A stretch of 64,000 nt of DNA from Verrucomicrobiales bacterium (GTDB lineage: Bacteria; Verrucomicrobiota; Verrucomicrobiia; Limisphaerales; UBA9464). A program made the position numbers and the translations under genes. The notes beneath the pieces were generated by a model, which ran no database searches, was not told the DNA's origin, and saw nothing but the letters and a program-made list of their open reading frames with translations. The DNA is taken from the NCBI GenBank assembly GCA_027488845.1, contig JAIYBC010000030.1, positions 164,529 to 228,528 of the forward strand. Direction: 5' to 3'. Below are positions 1-9,746 of this stretch, in pieces; position 1 is the stretch's first letter; the number at the start of each line of letters is the position of its first letter.

Positions 1-35
1 ACGGCCCGCCTCCGTCCGCCGCGCCCGGGCCGGCC

Positions 36-1217
36 TTGGACACCTCGCGCTGGCAGACGCCCTGGGTGTGGCTCAAGTACCACACGGCGCATCCGTCGGT
101 GTTCCCGGCGATGATCCGCGACGCCTCGGCCGGGGCGAAGCCGGGCGACTGGGTGAACGTGTACGACAAGACCGGCGCGCCGGCCGGCAACGGACTCTGG
201 AACCCGCGTTCGCGGGTGCCGCTCCGTCTCTTCCACACCGGGGAGCAGTTCGTTCCCGAGACCCTCCTGGGCGAGTTGGTGGAGCGCGCCGTCCGCCACC
301 GGACCGAATTCCTGGGTCTGCCCGCGGTGACCGACGCCTTCCGCGTGGTCCATTCGGACGCCGACGGACTCGGGGGGCTCGTCGTGGACAAGTTCGCGGA
401 CGTGCTCAGCATCCAGGTCCACAGCCTCGGGATCTTCCAGCGGATCGGGCCTTGGATCGCGCGGATGCACGAGCTGCTGGGCACCAAGCGGGTGGTGTTC
501 GAGATCGACGACGCCGTGTCGAAGAACGAGGGGATCTCCGCGAACCTGGCGAAGTCCGACCCGGTTCGGGCCGTGAAGATCAAGGAGCACGGCATCCGCT
601 ACGAGGTGGACTTCGCCGAGGGGCACAAGACCGGGTTCTTCTGCGACCAGCGAGACAACCGTCTGAAGCTCTCGCGGTACACCCAGGGCCAGCGCGTCCT
701 CGACCTCTGCTGCTATTCGGGCGGCTTCTCGATCTCCGCAATGCTCCTCGGCGGGGCGGCCGAGGCCACCGGCGTGGATCTCGACGAGGCGGCGATCGCC
801 ATGTCCAAGCGCAACGGGAACCTCAACCAGGTCCGGGTCAACTGGACCCATTGCGACGCCTTCAGCTATGCGCGTCAGATGCGCGACAACGGGCTGCAGT
901 GGGACGTGGTGGTGCTCGACCCGCCCAAGCTGATCCACAGCCGGGACGACGAGGACGCCGCGGAGGGACGCCAGCGCTACGAGGACCTCAACGGACTCGG
1001 AATGATGCTGACCCGTCCGGGTGGCCTGCTGGTCACCTGTTCCTGTTCCGGGATGATCTCGGTGGAGGAGTTCGAGGACATCGTGGTGCGCATGGCGGCA
1101 CGGACGCGCAGGAAGCTGCAGATCCTCGACCACACCGGCCCCGGTGAGGACCACCCGGTGATGTCCAACTGTCCGGAGAGCCGCTACCTGAAGGTGGTGT
1201 GGGCCCGCGTGTGGTGA
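36..1217 (+). CDS. Class I SAM-dependent rRNA methyltransferase, RlmI-like (possibly 5'-partial)
   Basis: Likely methylates a cytosine C5 in 23S rRNA, as the RlmI/RlmK family does. A PUA-like RNA-binding domain occupies about residues 12-75 and a Rossmann methyltransferase domain the second half. The SAM-binding loop LDLCCYSGGF lies near residue 223, the motif LDPPK near residue 295, and the late cysteine motif TCSCSG follows. Its 393 residues match the family length. The start given is a TTG. The frame stays open upstream to the first bases of the window, so the true start may lie outside. It converges on the MCP gene with only 17 bases between them. The substrate nucleotide cannot be read from the sequence. 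Confidence 0.85.
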   Translation: MDTSRWQTPWVWLKYHTAHPSVFPAMIRDASAGAKPGDWVNVYDKTGAPAGNGLWNPRSRVPLRLFHTGEQFVPETLLGELVERAVRHRTEFLGLPAVTDAFRVVHSDADGLGGLVVDKFADVLSIQVHSLGIFQRIGPWIARMHELLGTKRVVFEIDDAVSKNEGISANLAKSDPVRAVKIKEHGIRYEVDFAEGHKTGFFCDQRDNRLKLSRYTQGQRVLDLCCYSGGFSISAMLLGGAAEATGVDLDEAAIAMSKRNGNLNQVRVNWTHCDAFSYARQMRDNGLQWDVVVLDPPKLIHSRDDEDAAEGRQRYEDLNGLGMMLTRPGGLLVTCSCSGMISVEEFEDIVVRMAARTRRKLQILDHTGPGEDHPVMSNCPESRYLKVVWARVW

Positions 1218-1234
1218 CGGTGCGGCGGGCCGGG

Positions 1235-2554
1235 TCAGGCCGGTGACGATGCGACGGGATCCGCGGACCTCGAAGCGGAGGCGCCGCGGATCTCGACGAT
1301 CGCCTGACGGAGCACCTCGGCTTCCCGTTGGATCTGCTGCAGGGCCGCGGCGCTTTCCTCGGCGGAGGCGGCGTTGCCCTGGGTGATGTTCTCGATCTGG
1401 GTCACCGCGCCCGCGATCTGGGAGATGCCCGAGGCCTCCTCCTTGGCCGCCCTCGCGATCTCCGAGATCCGTTCGTCGAGCACCTTCGCGTTCTCCAGGA
1501 TGCCGGCGAGACGTTCGGTCACGCGGGAGACGAGGACGGTCGTGGATTTCGCTCGCTCGAGGTTCTGGGAGACCGTGGTGGAGGTCTCGCGGGCGGCCTG
1601 GGCGCTGCGTTGTGCGAGGTTCCGGACCTCGTCGGCGACCACGGCGAATCCCGCGCCGGCCTCGCCGGCCCGGGCGGCTTCGACCGCGGCGTTCAAGGCG
1701 AGGATGTTGGTCTGGAAGGCGATCTCGTCGATCGCCTTGGTGATGGAGGCGATCCGGGCGCCGCTGGATTCGAGCTCGGCCATCGCCGACTTCATCGTGC
1801 CGAGTTCGCGGGAGCCCTCGTCGGCGTCCTGCCGGGTCCGTCCGGTCAGGAGGCGGACCTCCTCCACGTGGTCGGTCGTGCGGCGGATCATGCTGGAGAT
1901 CTCCTCGAGGGACGCGCTGGTCTCCTCGAGCGACGCGGCCTGGTTGCTGGCGCCCTCGGAGATGCGTTGGCCTGTCACGGAGAGCTGGCCCGTTCCGGCG
2001 ACGAGCGCCTCGGAGGTGGCGTCGAGGCGTTCGCGGATGACGGCCTCGGTGCGGAGGGCCCGGCCGAAACGCAGCGCGATCGGGACGCACAGCAGGGTCT
2101 CGAGCACGACGAACGCGGCATGGAGCAGGACGATGCCGAACGACGCGTCGTAGTTGAACACGCTGCGTGGAAGCAGGAGGAAGAAGGCGACATGGTGGAC
2201 CGCGATGGTGGCCGCGGCGGTGACGGTCACCCAGGGGTTGCCGAAGGCGGTGAGCGCGGCCAGGGCCACGAAGACGTGGAAATGGGCCTCGATCATGCCG
2301 CCCGCGAGATGGATCAGCAGTCCGCTGAAGCACATCGAGGCCGCGGCGATGGCGTGGGAGACGACGATGGCCCCGGGGCGGAGGAGGAAGGTGCCGACCG
2401 GACCCGCGAGGATGGCTAGGGACAGCACCGCGGCGAAGGTCATGCCCTGTCCGCGAAGCCATGCCACGAGGACGGCGATGGGAACGTGGGCGGCAAGGAT
2501 GAGGAGCGCGAAGCGCTGGCTCCGTCGTAGCGTTTGCTTCAGGTGGTTGTTCAT
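1235..2554 (-). CDS. Methyl-accepting chemotaxis protein with polytopic membrane sensor
   Basis: A chemoreceptor of 439 residues. The first 190 or so residues form about six hydrophobic helices with no large periplasmic loop. They carry a histidine-rich stretch (motif [13 protein letters not shown], then HH in the next helix) that recurs in membrane sensors of several phyla. The cytoplasmic part is a typical MCP signalling coiled coil with the conserved hairpin tip ([19 protein letters not shown]), which contacts CheA and CheW. There is no obvious HAMP domain and no CheR/CheB-binding pentapeptide at the C-terminus. The start overlaps the stop of the upstream RedB-like gene by four bases (ATGA), so translation is probably coupled. 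No che genes lie nearby, so this is an orphan receptor. The ligand is unknown. Confidence 0.9.
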   Translation of the reverse strand: MNNHLKQTLRRSQRFALLILAAHVPIAVLVAWLRGQGMTFAAVLSLAILAGPVGTFLLRPGAIVVSHAIAAASMCFSGLLIHLAGGMIEAHFHVFVALAALTAFGNPWVTVTAAATIAVHHVAFFLLLPRSVFNYDASFGIVLLHAAFVVLETLLCVPIALRFGRALRTEAVIRERLDATSEALVAGTGQLSVTGQRISEGASNQAASLEETSASLEEISSMIRRTTDHVEEVRLLTGRTRQDADEGSRELGTMKSAMAELESSGARIASITKAIDEIAFQTNILALNAAVEAARAGEAGAGFAVVADEVRNLAQRSAQAARETSTTVSQNLERAKSTTVLVSRVTERLAGILENAKVLDERISEIARAAKEEASGISQIAGAVTQIENITQGNAASAEESAAALQQIQREAEVLRQAIVEIRGASASRSADPVASSPA

Positions 2555-3186
2555 CGTGGGGATTTCGAAGGGGATCCGAGGGTGGTGAGTCGACGCGTTG
2601 CCGAGAAACGGGTGGAGACCCCGCAGCCGTAGACGGGGAGGGCCTCTGGACGCCGTCCTGCGACGACGTCGGCGATGAGGTCGGCGTCCCGCCAGGCATC
2701 CGGTGCGCCGGGGCGGGGACCGTGGCCGCCCGCGTAGCCGGGCGAACCGTCCGGACCGAAGACGAAGAGGAACGGACCACCTTCGGCCCCCGTTTCCCTG
2801 GAGGCCTCTTCCGGGGTTGTCACCCGGACCGTCCAGCCGGCCCCGGTGAGAGACGACTCCACGGCGGGATCCGGTTCGACGAGCAGCACCGACTCGACGA
2901 CGGCGTCCGAGGGGCCCCTGCGGGCGAGGTGCTTGGCGAGGCGCCGTGAGCAGCCGCATTCCGAGACCAGAACGTGGACCGCGGTCCACCGGGCGCCGGA
3001 AACGGGACGAGGGCCGGTCCTGTGTTCCGGTTGGGGCAGCGGGCTCCAATGCTTCGCCGCGAGCAGCGTCATCGGAACGCCGATCGCCAGGAACCAGCCG
3101 GCAAACCAGGCGAGTGCGATGGTCCCACGGAAGGACGTCCGTTCGGATCCTGGGGTCGGGATCGAGTTGGTCGCGCGTTTGGGCAT
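2551..3186 (-). CDS. RedB-like membrane-anchored thioredoxin-fold protein
   Basis: A 211-residue protein with one N-terminal membrane helix (around residues 20-42) and a soluble domain that probably faces the periplasm. The soluble part has the layout of RedB-type proteins: a strand followed by a cysteine pair (SECGCS), a hydrophobic middle strand (FLFVFGPDG), and a conserved-looking end (PVYGCGVST). This suggests a redox or sensing role rather than a proven thioredoxin reaction. The ATG at 3186 is chosen because the hydrophobic segment and basic N-terminus follow it directly; a longer frame upstream lacks coding character. The stop overlaps the MCP start by four bases. Family assignment is from motif memory only. 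Confidence 0.6.
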   Translation of the reverse strand: MPKRATNSIPTPGSERTSFRGTIALAWFAGWFLAIGVPMTLLAAKHWSPLPQPEHRTGPRPVSGARWTAVHVLVSECGCSRRLAKHLARRGPSDAVVESVLLVEPDPAVESSLTGAGWTVRVTTPEEASRETGAEGGPFLFVFGPDGSPGYAGGHGPRPGAPDAWRDADLIADVVAGRRPEALPVYGCGVSTRFSATRRLTTLGSPSKSPR

Positions 3187-3270
3187 GGGCCGACACCTGA
3201 CCCATCGGCGGATTCCGGCGGGGATTGAGTCCGCGACCGGCAACAATGCGAAGGTGGACCTTCGGGGGCC

Positions 3271-3301
3271 TTGACAGCGGATGCGGTTGGGCGACTAGAA
3301 A
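3271..3301 (+). promoter_or_regulatory. Candidate promoter for htpG
   Basis: TTGACA at 3271-3276 is followed after 18-19 bases by CTAGAA/TAGAAA at about 3295-3301. It lies some 80 bases before the htpG start in the divergent gap with the RedB-like gene. The -35 box is perfect and the -10 box is approximate. No CIRCE inverted repeat was seen. Confidence 0.35.
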
Positions 3302-3379
3302 TGCCGTTCCGCTCCGGTCAGGGCCCACCGGCCGCCGGGGTGGCAACGAATCCGAAACCGCGATCCGAACCGTCGAAAC

Positions 3380-5224
3380 ATGAGCCAGCCGGAACAGCAT
3401 TCCTTCCAAGCCGAGATCCAACAGCTTCTCAGCATCGTCATCCACTCGCTCTACACCGACCGCGAGGTCTTCGTCCGCGAACTCGTCTCCAACGCGGCCG
3501 ACGCGTGCGAGAAGATCCGCTTCCTCCGCACCAGCGGCGAGGTCGCGGGGGGCGAGGCCTCCCCTTCGATCACCGTGACGACCGACGAGTCCGCGGGCAC
3601 GTTGACCATCGCCGACACGGGCATCGGCATGACCCGGGACGAGTTGGTGAAGAACCTGGGCACCATCGCGCATTCCGGGACCAAGGCCTTCCTCAAGGCC
3701 TTGGCCGAGCAGCAGAAGCCGGACACGCGCCTCATCGGCCAGTTCGGCGTGGGCTTCTACTCGGCCTTCATGGCGGCGCAGCGGGTGGACGTTTACAGCC
3801 GGTCCCAGCGTGAGGCCGGCGATGGCTGGCGTTGGACCAGCGAAGGGGGCGGCGGTTTCACCCTGGAACCGGCGCCCGAGGCCACTCCCGGCACGCGGAT
3901 CGTCCTCACCCTCAAGGAGGACGCGAAGGACTTCGCCAAGGGCCCCACGCTCGAGCGGATCATCAAGCGGTATTCGAACTTCGTCGCCTTCCCCCTCGAG
4001 CTCAACGGCACGCGGGTCAACACCGTCCAGGCCATCTGGGCCCGCTCCAGGAACGAGGTGAAGGAAGAGGAGTACACCGAGTTCTACGAGTACCTCGCCC
4101 ACGACTCCGAGGCGCCGCTCTACCGCCTGCATTTCACCGCCGACGCCCCGATCGCGATCCAGGCGCTGCTGTATGTGCCGTCGCGCAGCCTGGAGATGCC
4201 GGGCATGGTGCGACAGGAGTCCGACGTCCACCTGTACTGCCGCAAGGTGCTCATCGATTCCAAGCCCCGCGGACTGCTCCCCGAGTGGCTTCGGTTCGTC
4301 CGCGGCGTGGTCGACAGCGAGGACCTGCCGCTGAACGTGTCCCGTGAGCGGATGCAGGATTCCGACCTCATGCGGAAGCTGAGCAAGGCCCTCACCAACC
4401 GCTTCCTGAAGCACCTGTCGGAGGAGGCGGAGAAGGACGCCGAGGCCTACGGGAAGTTCCATGCGGAGTACCATCGTTTCCTCAAGGAAGGCGTGCTCAG
4501 CGACTGGGAGAACCAGGCCGCCCTGGGCAAGCTGCTGCGTTACGAGTCCTCCGCGACGGAGGCCGGGAAGAAGACCTCGCTCGCGGACTACGTGAAGCGC
4601 ATGCCCGAGGGGCAGAAGGAGATCTACTACCTCCTCGCCAAGGACCGTGCGTCGGCGGAGGCGAGCCCGTACTTCGAGGTGTTCCGCGAGCGCAAGTTCG
4701 AGGTGCTGTTCGTGGACGATCCGATCGACGAGTTCGTGATGGACCGCCTGCGCGAGTTCGAGGGCAAGGAAATCACCGCGGCCGAGAAGGCCGAGCTGGA
4801 CCTGGAGAACGCCAACAAGGACGGCGCCCTGAGCGACGACGACGCCAACACGCTGTCGGGATGGCTGAAGGCGACTTTGGGCGAAGGGGTGAACGCCGTG
4901 CGGTCGTCGAAGCGGCTGGTGGACAGCCCGGTGGTGGCGGTCGAGAGCGACAAGTTCATGACCGGCACCATGCGGCGGACGCTGAAGATGATGGGGAAGG
5001 ATCCGTCGGCGGCCGGCATGGATTCCGCCCCGGACCTCGAGATCAACCCGCGCCACCCGGTGGTGGTGAAGCTGAACCAGCTGCGCCAGAGCGACGCCAC
5101 GCTGGCCGGCCTGGTGGCCGAGCAGCTGTTCGACCAGGCCCGCCTCGCCTCCGGCCGCCTGGAGGATCCCCGTGCGATGCTCCAGCGCATGAACACGCTC
5201 CTGTCGAAGGTCGTGGGGGCCTGA
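3380..5224 (+). CDS. htpG: Molecular chaperone HtpG (Hsp90)
   Basis: ATP-dependent cytosolic chaperone of 614 residues, the usual bacterial length. The N-terminal GHKL ATPase is complete: the helix [14 protein letters not shown], the nucleotide-binding DTGIGM, the lid motif [11 protein letters not shown] and the glycine loop [11 protein letters not shown]. The middle domain carries the expected arginine-bearing stretch LPLNVSRE, and the C-terminal dimerisation domain is complete. It is transcribed divergently from the RedB-MCP pair and converges on ychF, with a hairpin between them. Confidence 0.97.
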   Translation: MSQPEQHSFQAEIQQLLSIVIHSLYTDREVFVRELVSNAADACEKIRFLRTSGEVAGGEASPSITVTTDESAGTLTIADTGIGMTRDELVKNLGTIAHSGTKAFLKALAEQQKPDTRLIGQFGVGFYSAFMAAQRVDVYSRSQREAGDGWRWTSEGGGGFTLEPAPEATPGTRIVLTLKEDAKDFAKGPTLERIIKRYSNFVAFPLELNGTRVNTVQAIWARSRNEVKEEEYTEFYEYLAHDSEAPLYRLHFTADAPIAIQALLYVPSRSLEMPGMVRQESDVHLYCRKVLIDSKPRGLLPEWLRFVRGVVDSEDLPLNVSRERMQDSDLMRKLSKALTNRFLKHLSEEAEKDAEAYGKFHAEYHRFLKEGVLSDWENQAALGKLLRYESSATEAGKKTSLADYVKRMPEGQKEIYYLLAKDRASAEASPYFEVFRERKFEVLFVDDPIDEFVMDRLREFEGKEITAAEKAELDLENANKDGALSDDDANTLSGWLKATLGEGVNAVRSSKRLVDSPVVAVESDKFMTGTMRRTLKMMGKDPSAAGMDSAPDLEINPRHPVVVKLNQLRQSDATLAGLVAEQLFDQARLASGRLEDPRAMLQRMNTLLSKVVGA

Positions 5225-5268
5225 GCCGCTCCGGATGGGGTGCCCCGGGGTAGGGCGCCCAAAAGCGG

Positions 5269-5304
5269 GACGGGCGGCCGCGGAGGAAATCCGGGCCGCC
5301 CGTC
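5269..5304. terminator. Bidirectional terminator-like hairpin between htpG and ychF
   Basis: An 11-base perfect stem (GACGGGCGGCC at 5269-5279 with GGCCGCCCGTC at 5294-5304) closes a 14-base loop. It sits between two convergent stop codons. There is no T-tract on the plus side. Confidence 0.5.
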
Positions 5305-5330
5305 ATGCTCGTCCTGGACTGCGTTCCAAC

Positions 5331-6434
5331 TCAGACGTTGAACTTGAAGAGGAGGACGTCGCCGTCGGCCACGACGTATTCCTTGCCTTCCATGCGGTAC
5401 AAGCCCTTCTCGCGGGCCACGGCCACGGAACCGCACGAGACCAGGTCCGCATAGGCCACGGTCTCGGCCTTGATGAAGCCGCGCTCGAAGTCGCTGTGGA
5501 TGACCCCGGCCGCCTTCGGGGCGGTGTCGCCCTTGTGGATGGTCCAGGCGCGGACCTCCTTCTCGCCCGCCGTGAAATAGGTCCGCAGGCCGAGCAGGTG
5601 GTAGGTGGCGCGGATCAGGGAACCGACGCCGGATTCCTTCACGCCCATCTCGGCGAGGAACGCCTTGGCCTCCTCGTCGCTGAGATCCACCAGGTCGCTC
5701 TCGATCTGGGCGCTGATGATGGCCGTCTCGCAGCCGAGATGGGCCTTGGCGTATTCGCGGACCGCGACCACGTACGGATTGGAATCGGCGGTGGCCAGGT
5801 CCCCTTCCTTCACGTTGCAGGCGAAGATCGTCGGCTTGTCGGTCAGCAGCCAGAAGGTGCGGGACAGGACGAGGTCCTCCTTGGAGAGCTCGCAGGTCAG
5901 CGCGGGTTTGCCGGCGTCGAGGTGCGGCTTGAGCTTCAGCAACACCGCCTGCTCCGCCTGGGCGTCCTTGTCACCCCGCTTGGCGTCCTTGGCGACCTTG
6001 TCCAGGCGCTTGTTCACCGACTCGAGGTCGGCGAGGACGAGTTCGGTGTTGATGGTCTCGATGTCGCGCACCGGATCCACGGTGCCCGCCACGTGGTGGA
6101 TGTCGGCGTCCTCGAAGCAGCGGACGACCTGGACGATGGCGTCGACCTCGCGGATGTGGCTGAGGAACTTGTTCCCGAGCCCTTCACCCGCCGAGGCGCC
6201 CTTCACGAGGCCGGCGATGTCGACGAACTCGATCGCCGCCGGGATCACCACGGAGGTCTTCGCGATCTTCTGGAGGACCTGGAGGCGGTCGTCCGGGACC
6301 GTGACGATGCCGACGTTCGGGTCGATGGTGCAGAACGGGTAGTTCGCCGCCTGCGCCTTCCGGGTTCGGGTGACGGCGTTGAACAGGGTGGATTTCCCGA
6401 CGTTGGGCAAACCGACGATACCGGCCTTGAGCAT
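5331..6434 (-). CDS. ychF: Redox-regulated ribosome-associated ATPase YchF (OLA1 family)
   Basis: An Obg-related P-loop protein of 367 residues that prefers ATP and associates with ribosomes. The P-loop GLPNVGKST is at residues 8-16 and the G3 region DIAGL near residue 68. The base-specificity motif reads NVKE rather than NKxD, the change typical of YchF. A TGS domain fills the last 85 or so residues. No Shine-Dalgarno is visible before the ATG. It lies 67 bases downstream of the UreF-like gene on the same strand and may share its transcript. Confidence 0.95.
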   Translation of the reverse strand: MLKAGIVGLPNVGKSTLFNAVTRTRKAQAANYPFCTIDPNVGIVTVPDDRLQVLQKIAKTSVVIPAAIEFVDIAGLVKGASAGEGLGNKFLSHIREVDAIVQVVRCFEDADIHHVAGTVDPVRDIETINTELVLADLESVNKRLDKVAKDAKRGDKDAQAEQAVLLKLKPHLDAGKPALTCELSKEDLVLSRTFWLLTDKPTIFACNVKEGDLATADSNPYVVAVREYAKAHLGCETAIISAQIESDLVDLSDEEAKAFLAEMGVKESGVGSLIRATYHLLGLRTYFTAGEKEVRAWTIHKGDTAPKAAGVIHSDFERGFIKAETVAYADLVSCGSVAVAREKGLYRMEGKEYVVADGDVLLFKFNV

Positions 6435-6501
6435 AATGAGGGGCGGAGGAAAGCCGGGAGTGGCTCCGCGGGAAAGGGGATTCGTGGGATCCCCGGCTCG
6501 C

Positions 6502-7113
6502 TCACTTCGCGATCAAGGACGCCGAACCCGGTCCCAGCAGTGCGTTGGCGGCTTGGGGAAGAGGTGCCAGCAGGGTGTCCAGACGGCCTGCGGCGGTGGA
6601 GTTCCCGCCCGGAACCGCGCCGAAGTGGGAACTCAGCACGGCCGTGGCGTAGTGGAGGATTCCCTGGCGGAAAGGGATCCCGAACACCGCGAGAACCACC
6701 CCGTAGACGATGGGGTTCCAGCCCTTCGCTTCCCCGGCCTCGATGGCGTCGAGGTAGCGTTGGATGGTGCGTTGGTCGCGCAGGGAGCGCAGACGTGCGA
6801 GTTGGCGTCGTCCAACGCAGCATGAAGCCTGGGCGAGATGGGAAGGCAGTCCGCGTCCGAAAGCGCGGTCGAGTTCCAGCAGTTCCCGGTGGTGGCCCAG
6901 GCGGGCGAGTTCCGCGGCGCGGAGGATCGCCGGCCATTCGAGACCGCAGACCAGGGTGTCGCGGAAACCGGCGAGATCATTCCACGCAACCCGTTCGACT
7001 CCGCTTCCGGACGCCTCGTCCGGCCCGGCTGGAAGGCCGAGTTGGACCACCAGGTTCGAGGGATCCCCGACGGCGGGGATCCCGGAACCGGAGGCGAGCG
7101 CAGCGGTCTTCAT
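6502..7113 (-). CDS. UreF-like all-helical protein
   Basis: A 203-residue soluble protein made almost wholly of predicted helices. Two stretches resemble UreF urease-accessory proteins: an arginine-rich helix pair in the middle (RELLELDRAFG and following) and the later NPIVYGVVLAVFGIP segment. No other urease genes are present, so a role in nickel urease maturation cannot be assumed. The ATG at 7113 is preferred; upstream in-frame starts at 7122 and 7149 also exist. It is transcribed away from tRNA-Val. The assignment is tentative; it may be an unrelated helical protein. Confidence 0.5.
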   Translation of the reverse strand: MKTAALASGSGIPAVGDPSNLVVQLGLPAGPDEASGSGVERVAWNDLAGFRDTLVCGLEWPAILRAAELARLGHHRELLELDRAFGRGLPSHLAQASCCVGRRQLARLRSLRDQRTIQRYLDAIEAGEAKGWNPIVYGVVLAVFGIPFRQGILHYATAVLSSHFGAVPGGNSTAAGRLDTLLAPLPQAANALLGPGSASLIAK

Positions 7114-7191
7114 GGGAGCCATCGTACCCGCGACGGCGTTCTGCGCCAACCCTCGGCGTGTCGCCCGAACGGTCGCTGCGGCATTGACCGA

Positions 7192-7221
7192 TTGAAAAGC
7201 CCCGCGGGGCTGAGCTACGGT
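7192..7221 (+). promoter_or_regulatory. Candidate promoter for tRNA-Val
   Basis: TTGAAA at 7192-7197 and TACGGT at 7216-7221 are separated by 18 bases and end 15 bases before the mature tRNA. The spacer holds a perfect 14-base palindrome, AGCCCCGCGGGGCT, at 7198-7211. Confidence 0.45.
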
Positions 7222-7236
7222 TTCCCTCCGGTCCGG

Positions 7237-7312
7237 GGGCGGTTGGCGCAGTGGTTAGCGCAGATGCTTTACACGCATTTGGTCGGGGGTTCGAATCCCT
7301 CACCGCCCACCA
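7237..7312 (+). tRNA. tRNA-Val(UAC)
   Basis: A full cloverleaf can be drawn. The acceptor stem is GGGCGGT/ACCGCCC, the D-stem GCGC/GCGC with loop AGTGGTTA, and the anticodon arm GATGC-TTTACAC-GCATT with anticodon TAC. The T-arm is GGGGG-TTCGAAT-CCCTC, followed by discriminator A and an encoded CCA at 7310-7312. Confidence 0.97.
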
Positions 7313-7340
7313 ACCGATCCGTCCGATTCCCCGATTCCCC

Positions 7341-8225
7341 ATGCGCATCCTTTGCGTCCATGCCCATTTCGACGACTTCGAGTTCGTCGCCGCCGGCACC
7401 TTCGAGCGGTTCCGTCGGGTGGCCGGACCCGGGTTTCGGGCGAAGGTCCTGGTCTGCACCGACGGTCGATCGGGACACCACTTCCGAACCCGCGAGGAGA
7501 CGGCACGGGTCCGGCTCTCCGAGCAGGCCGCGGCGGCGGAGATCGGCGGATACGAGTTCGAGAGATTGAGCCGACCGGATGGACGCCCCTTCGGCGAGGC
7601 CCGCTTGTTGAGCACCGACCTGCTGGCGGCCCTTTGGAAGGCCATCCGGGACTTCGAACCCGACTACCTGTTCTGTCCGCCCCTGCCGGAGGATCCCCGT
7701 GCGGGCGTCCACCCGGACCACATCACCGTGGCCGAAGCCGTGCGGCGGATCGCCTACATGGTCAACGTGCCGCACGCCTACCTGGACGAGTACCCGACGG
7801 AGGACGAAACGCGGTCCAAATGGGTCAAGACACCCGTGATCCTGAACACCTACGACGGCTACATGGGTGCCGGGGGAGGTCGTGGACCCGATTTCGCGAT
7901 CGGGGTTTCGGACGTGTTCGACCAGATCGTGAGGCAGTCCTGGTGCCACCAAAGCCAGATCCGGGAATGGCTTCCGTGGGTGGGACGGCACGAGATGGAA
8001 CCTCCGGCGGACTTGGCCGGCTGGGAGGCGGCGTTGAGGGGAAGGTTCCGGCGTCAGCGGCTGGGACTGGGCCTCGGCGAGGGTGAACCTGTCGAGGTCT
8101 TCGCACTCACGCGTTGGGGCGAAACCGTCCCGCGCGAGGTGCTGGAAAGAGACTTTCCGGGCCTGAAATGGATCGAAACCTTCCCGGTGTCTCCAACGTC
8201 TCCCGCTGGCCGAGAAGGACTTTGA
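7341..8225 (+). CDS. PIG-L family deacetylase
   Basis: A zinc-dependent N-acetyl-hydrolase of the LmbE/PIG-L family, 294 residues. The metal and catalytic motif appears as HAHFDDFE near the N-terminus, a variant of the usual AHPDDE, and the second signature HPDH follows in GVHPDHITVAE. The family de-N-acetylates sugars such as GlcNAc conjugates, glycans or small-molecule thiols; which one applies here is not shown. The ATG at 7341 lies 28 bases after the tRNA, so read-through from the tRNA promoter is possible. The last codons run through a short direct repeat of CGTCTCCAA-like sequence that continues past the stop. Confidence 0.85.
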   Translation: MRILCVHAHFDDFEFVAAGTFERFRRVAGPGFRAKVLVCTDGRSGHHFRTREETARVRLSEQAAAAEIGGYEFERLSRPDGRPFGEARLLSTDLLAALWKAIRDFEPDYLFCPPLPEDPRAGVHPDHITVAEAVRRIAYMVNVPHAYLDEYPTEDETRSKWVKTPVILNTYDGYMGAGGGRGPDFAIGVSDVFDQIVRQSWCHQSQIREWLPWVGRHEMEPPADLAGWEAALRGRFRRQRLGLGLGEGEPVEVFALTRWGETVPREVLERDFPGLKWIETFPVSPTSPAGREGL

Positions 8226-8295
8226 ACGTCTCCAAGCTCCAGGCGTCGGAAGGCAGATCAGGCTTGTGTCTGTGAGGAACTTGCAGGGAAACTGA

Positions 8296-8325
8296 TTGAC
8301 ACCGAGCCCTCACATTTTTTAGAAC
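8296..8325 (+). promoter_or_regulatory. Promoter of the polysaccharide-export locus
   Basis: A consensus TTGACA at 8296-8301 and TAGAAC at 8320-8325 are separated by 18 bases, the second half of the spacer being T-rich. This would start transcription near 8332, leaving a leader of about 50 bases before the barrel gene. Confidence 0.55.
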
Positions 8326-8384
8326 TGTCGAGCCAATCGAGCACCGCGACAATCGCCAACAGAGCTGTCACCAACGGATTTCGT

Positions 8385-9686
8385 ATGAAAAACCTCATCC
8401 CCGCCGCGAGTTTCCTGACCTTGGGTGCTGCCGGCATTGCCCTATCCACCGCCGCCCAAGCGCAGGAAGGTAAGCCTTGGGTCCTCCGCGCGGGCCTGTC
8501 TGGTTTCTACAACGACAACGTTTACACCCGCTCTGACATCCCGAAGCAGGACAGCTTCGGGTTCGAGGTCACTCCTGGGTTCAGCATCAACCATCCGATC
8601 AACGATGGTCAGACCACGCTGAGCTTCTCGTATGACTACCTCCTCCGGTACTTCGCGGATCGCGAGAAGAACATCGATCACAACCATCTGGTGGATGCCC
8701 GTCTGACCCACCAGTTCAACGCGAACAACCAGTTGGCCGTTTACGACAACTTCGCCCAGGCCCAAGAGCCGCAGCAGTTGGGTGCGCTCGGTGGTGGTGT
8801 CGCCCAGCTGCTCCGCGCTGAAGGCACCAACTTCCGCAATATCGTCGGCGCCGATTGGACCTCGCAGCTCAGCGAGCGCTGGAGCTCGGTCCTGAGCGTC
8901 CGTAACAACCTCTTCCGTTTCGACGATCCCCAGTTCAAGTCTTCCTTGGACCGCGTCGAGTACTACCCGTCGCTCAACCTCCGCTACCTGTTGACCCCGA
9001 CGACTTCCGTCGGTGTGTTCTACCAGTACGGCGTGGTGGACTTCGACGGCAGTGGCGCGAATGTCGGTATCGTCCGCGATTACACCAGCCACTTCATCGC
9101 CGCTACGATCGATCACGACTTCTCCCCGAACCTGAAGGCCTCGCTCCGCGCCGGTATCCAGGTCAACGACTTCGAAGACATCGTTGGAACGGTCGAGCAG
9201 GACGGCGTCGCCCCCTACATCGACGGCATGCTGACTTGGAACTTTGCCGAGAACTCCTCGGTGACCGGCGGTATCCGCCACCAGGTCAACGTGACCGACG
9301 TCAACATCACCGGACTGCTCGGTGGTGCCGCTGCGAACGATCCGATTCGCGGCAGCGCGGCGACCACCGCCCGCCTGACGGTACAGCACTCCTTCACCCA
9401 GAAGTTGGTGGCCAGCGTCTCCGGTATCTACCAGATGGGCACCTTCATTGGCGGTGGAACGATCACCTCCGACGCCTTCGGCAATCCGATTCCGGCCACC
9501 AAGGTCGACGGAGCCGCCGACAGCTACGCCTCCGTGGATGCGAACCTCGCCTATCGGATCACCGAGAATCTCGTTGGTCGCGTCGGCTACGCCCACGATC
9601 GCGTCGATTCCGACCTCGACTTCGCCGGAGATCTGCGCGTGTTCTCCCGCAACCGCGTGTACCTCGGTGTGAACTTCACCTACTGA
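8385..9686 (+). CDS. Outer-membrane beta-barrel protein of a polysaccharide-export locus
   Basis: A 433-residue exported protein. A signal peptide with probable cleavage after AQA (near residue 27) is followed by repeated amphipathic strands of alternating polar and hydrophobic residues. It ends in an aromatic C-terminal strand (YLGVNFTY), the usual signal for outer-membrane assembly. Such barrels (DUF2320/EpsL-type) sit at the head of exopolysaccharide clusters and are thought to be the outer-membrane exit pore or accessory. It is frequent in GGT, GTC and AAC codons compared with neighbours, which fits high expression. A consensus-like promoter lies upstream and a strong intrinsic terminator directly follows. 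The pore role is inferred from family and neighbours. Confidence 0.8.
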   Translation: MKNLIPAASFLTLGAAGIALSTAAQAQEGKPWVLRAGLSGFYNDNVYTRSDIPKQDSFGFEVTPGFSINHPINDGQTTLSFSYDYLLRYFADREKNIDHNHLVDARLTHQFNANNQLAVYDNFAQAQEPQQLGALGGGVAQLLRAEGTNFRNIVGADWTSQLSERWSSVLSVRNNLFRFDDPQFKSSLDRVEYYPSLNLRYLLTPTTSVGVFYQYGVVDFDGSGANVGIVRDYTSHFIAATIDHDFSPNLKASLRAGIQVNDFEDIVGTVEQDGVAPYIDGMLTWNFAENSSVTGGIRHQVNVTDVNITGLLGGAAANDPIRGSAATTARLTVQHSFTQKLVASVSGIYQMGTFIGGGTITSDAFGNPIPATKVDGAADSYASVDANLAYRITENLVGRVGYAHDRVDSDLDFAGDLRVFSRNRVYLGVNFTY

Positions 9687-9705
9687 GGTCATCCAACTCT
9701 GTTGT

Positions 9706-9742
9706 AGGAGGCTGGAACAACCATTCTAGCCTCCTTTTTTTT
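9706..9742 (+). terminator. Intrinsic terminator abutting the BY-kinase start (possible attenuator)
   Basis: An 11-base stem pairs 9707-9717 (GGAGGCTGGAA) with 9724-9734 (TTCTAGCCTCC), with one G-T pair. It is capped by a six-base loop and followed by eight Ts (9735-9742). The ATG of the kinase is at 9747, four bases after the T-tract. The only AGGAGG in the gap lies inside the 5' arm. Confidence 0.85.
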
Positions 9743-9746
9743 GCCC

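Noticed and set aside
3238..3379. A CIRCE or heat-shock operator before htpG
   Set aside because: No inverted repeat of the CIRCE type was found; only a sigma70-like promoter is visible.
1235..5056. A minus-strand frame of over 1200 codons across htpG and the MCP
   Set aside because: Only its last 439 codons are the MCP; the rest is the reverse of htpG and the RedB-like gene and has no recognisable domain. High GC leaves long spurious frames open.
6502..7113. A urease locus
   Set aside because: Only one UreF-like gene is present; no UreABC, UreD, UreE or UreG was found in the window.
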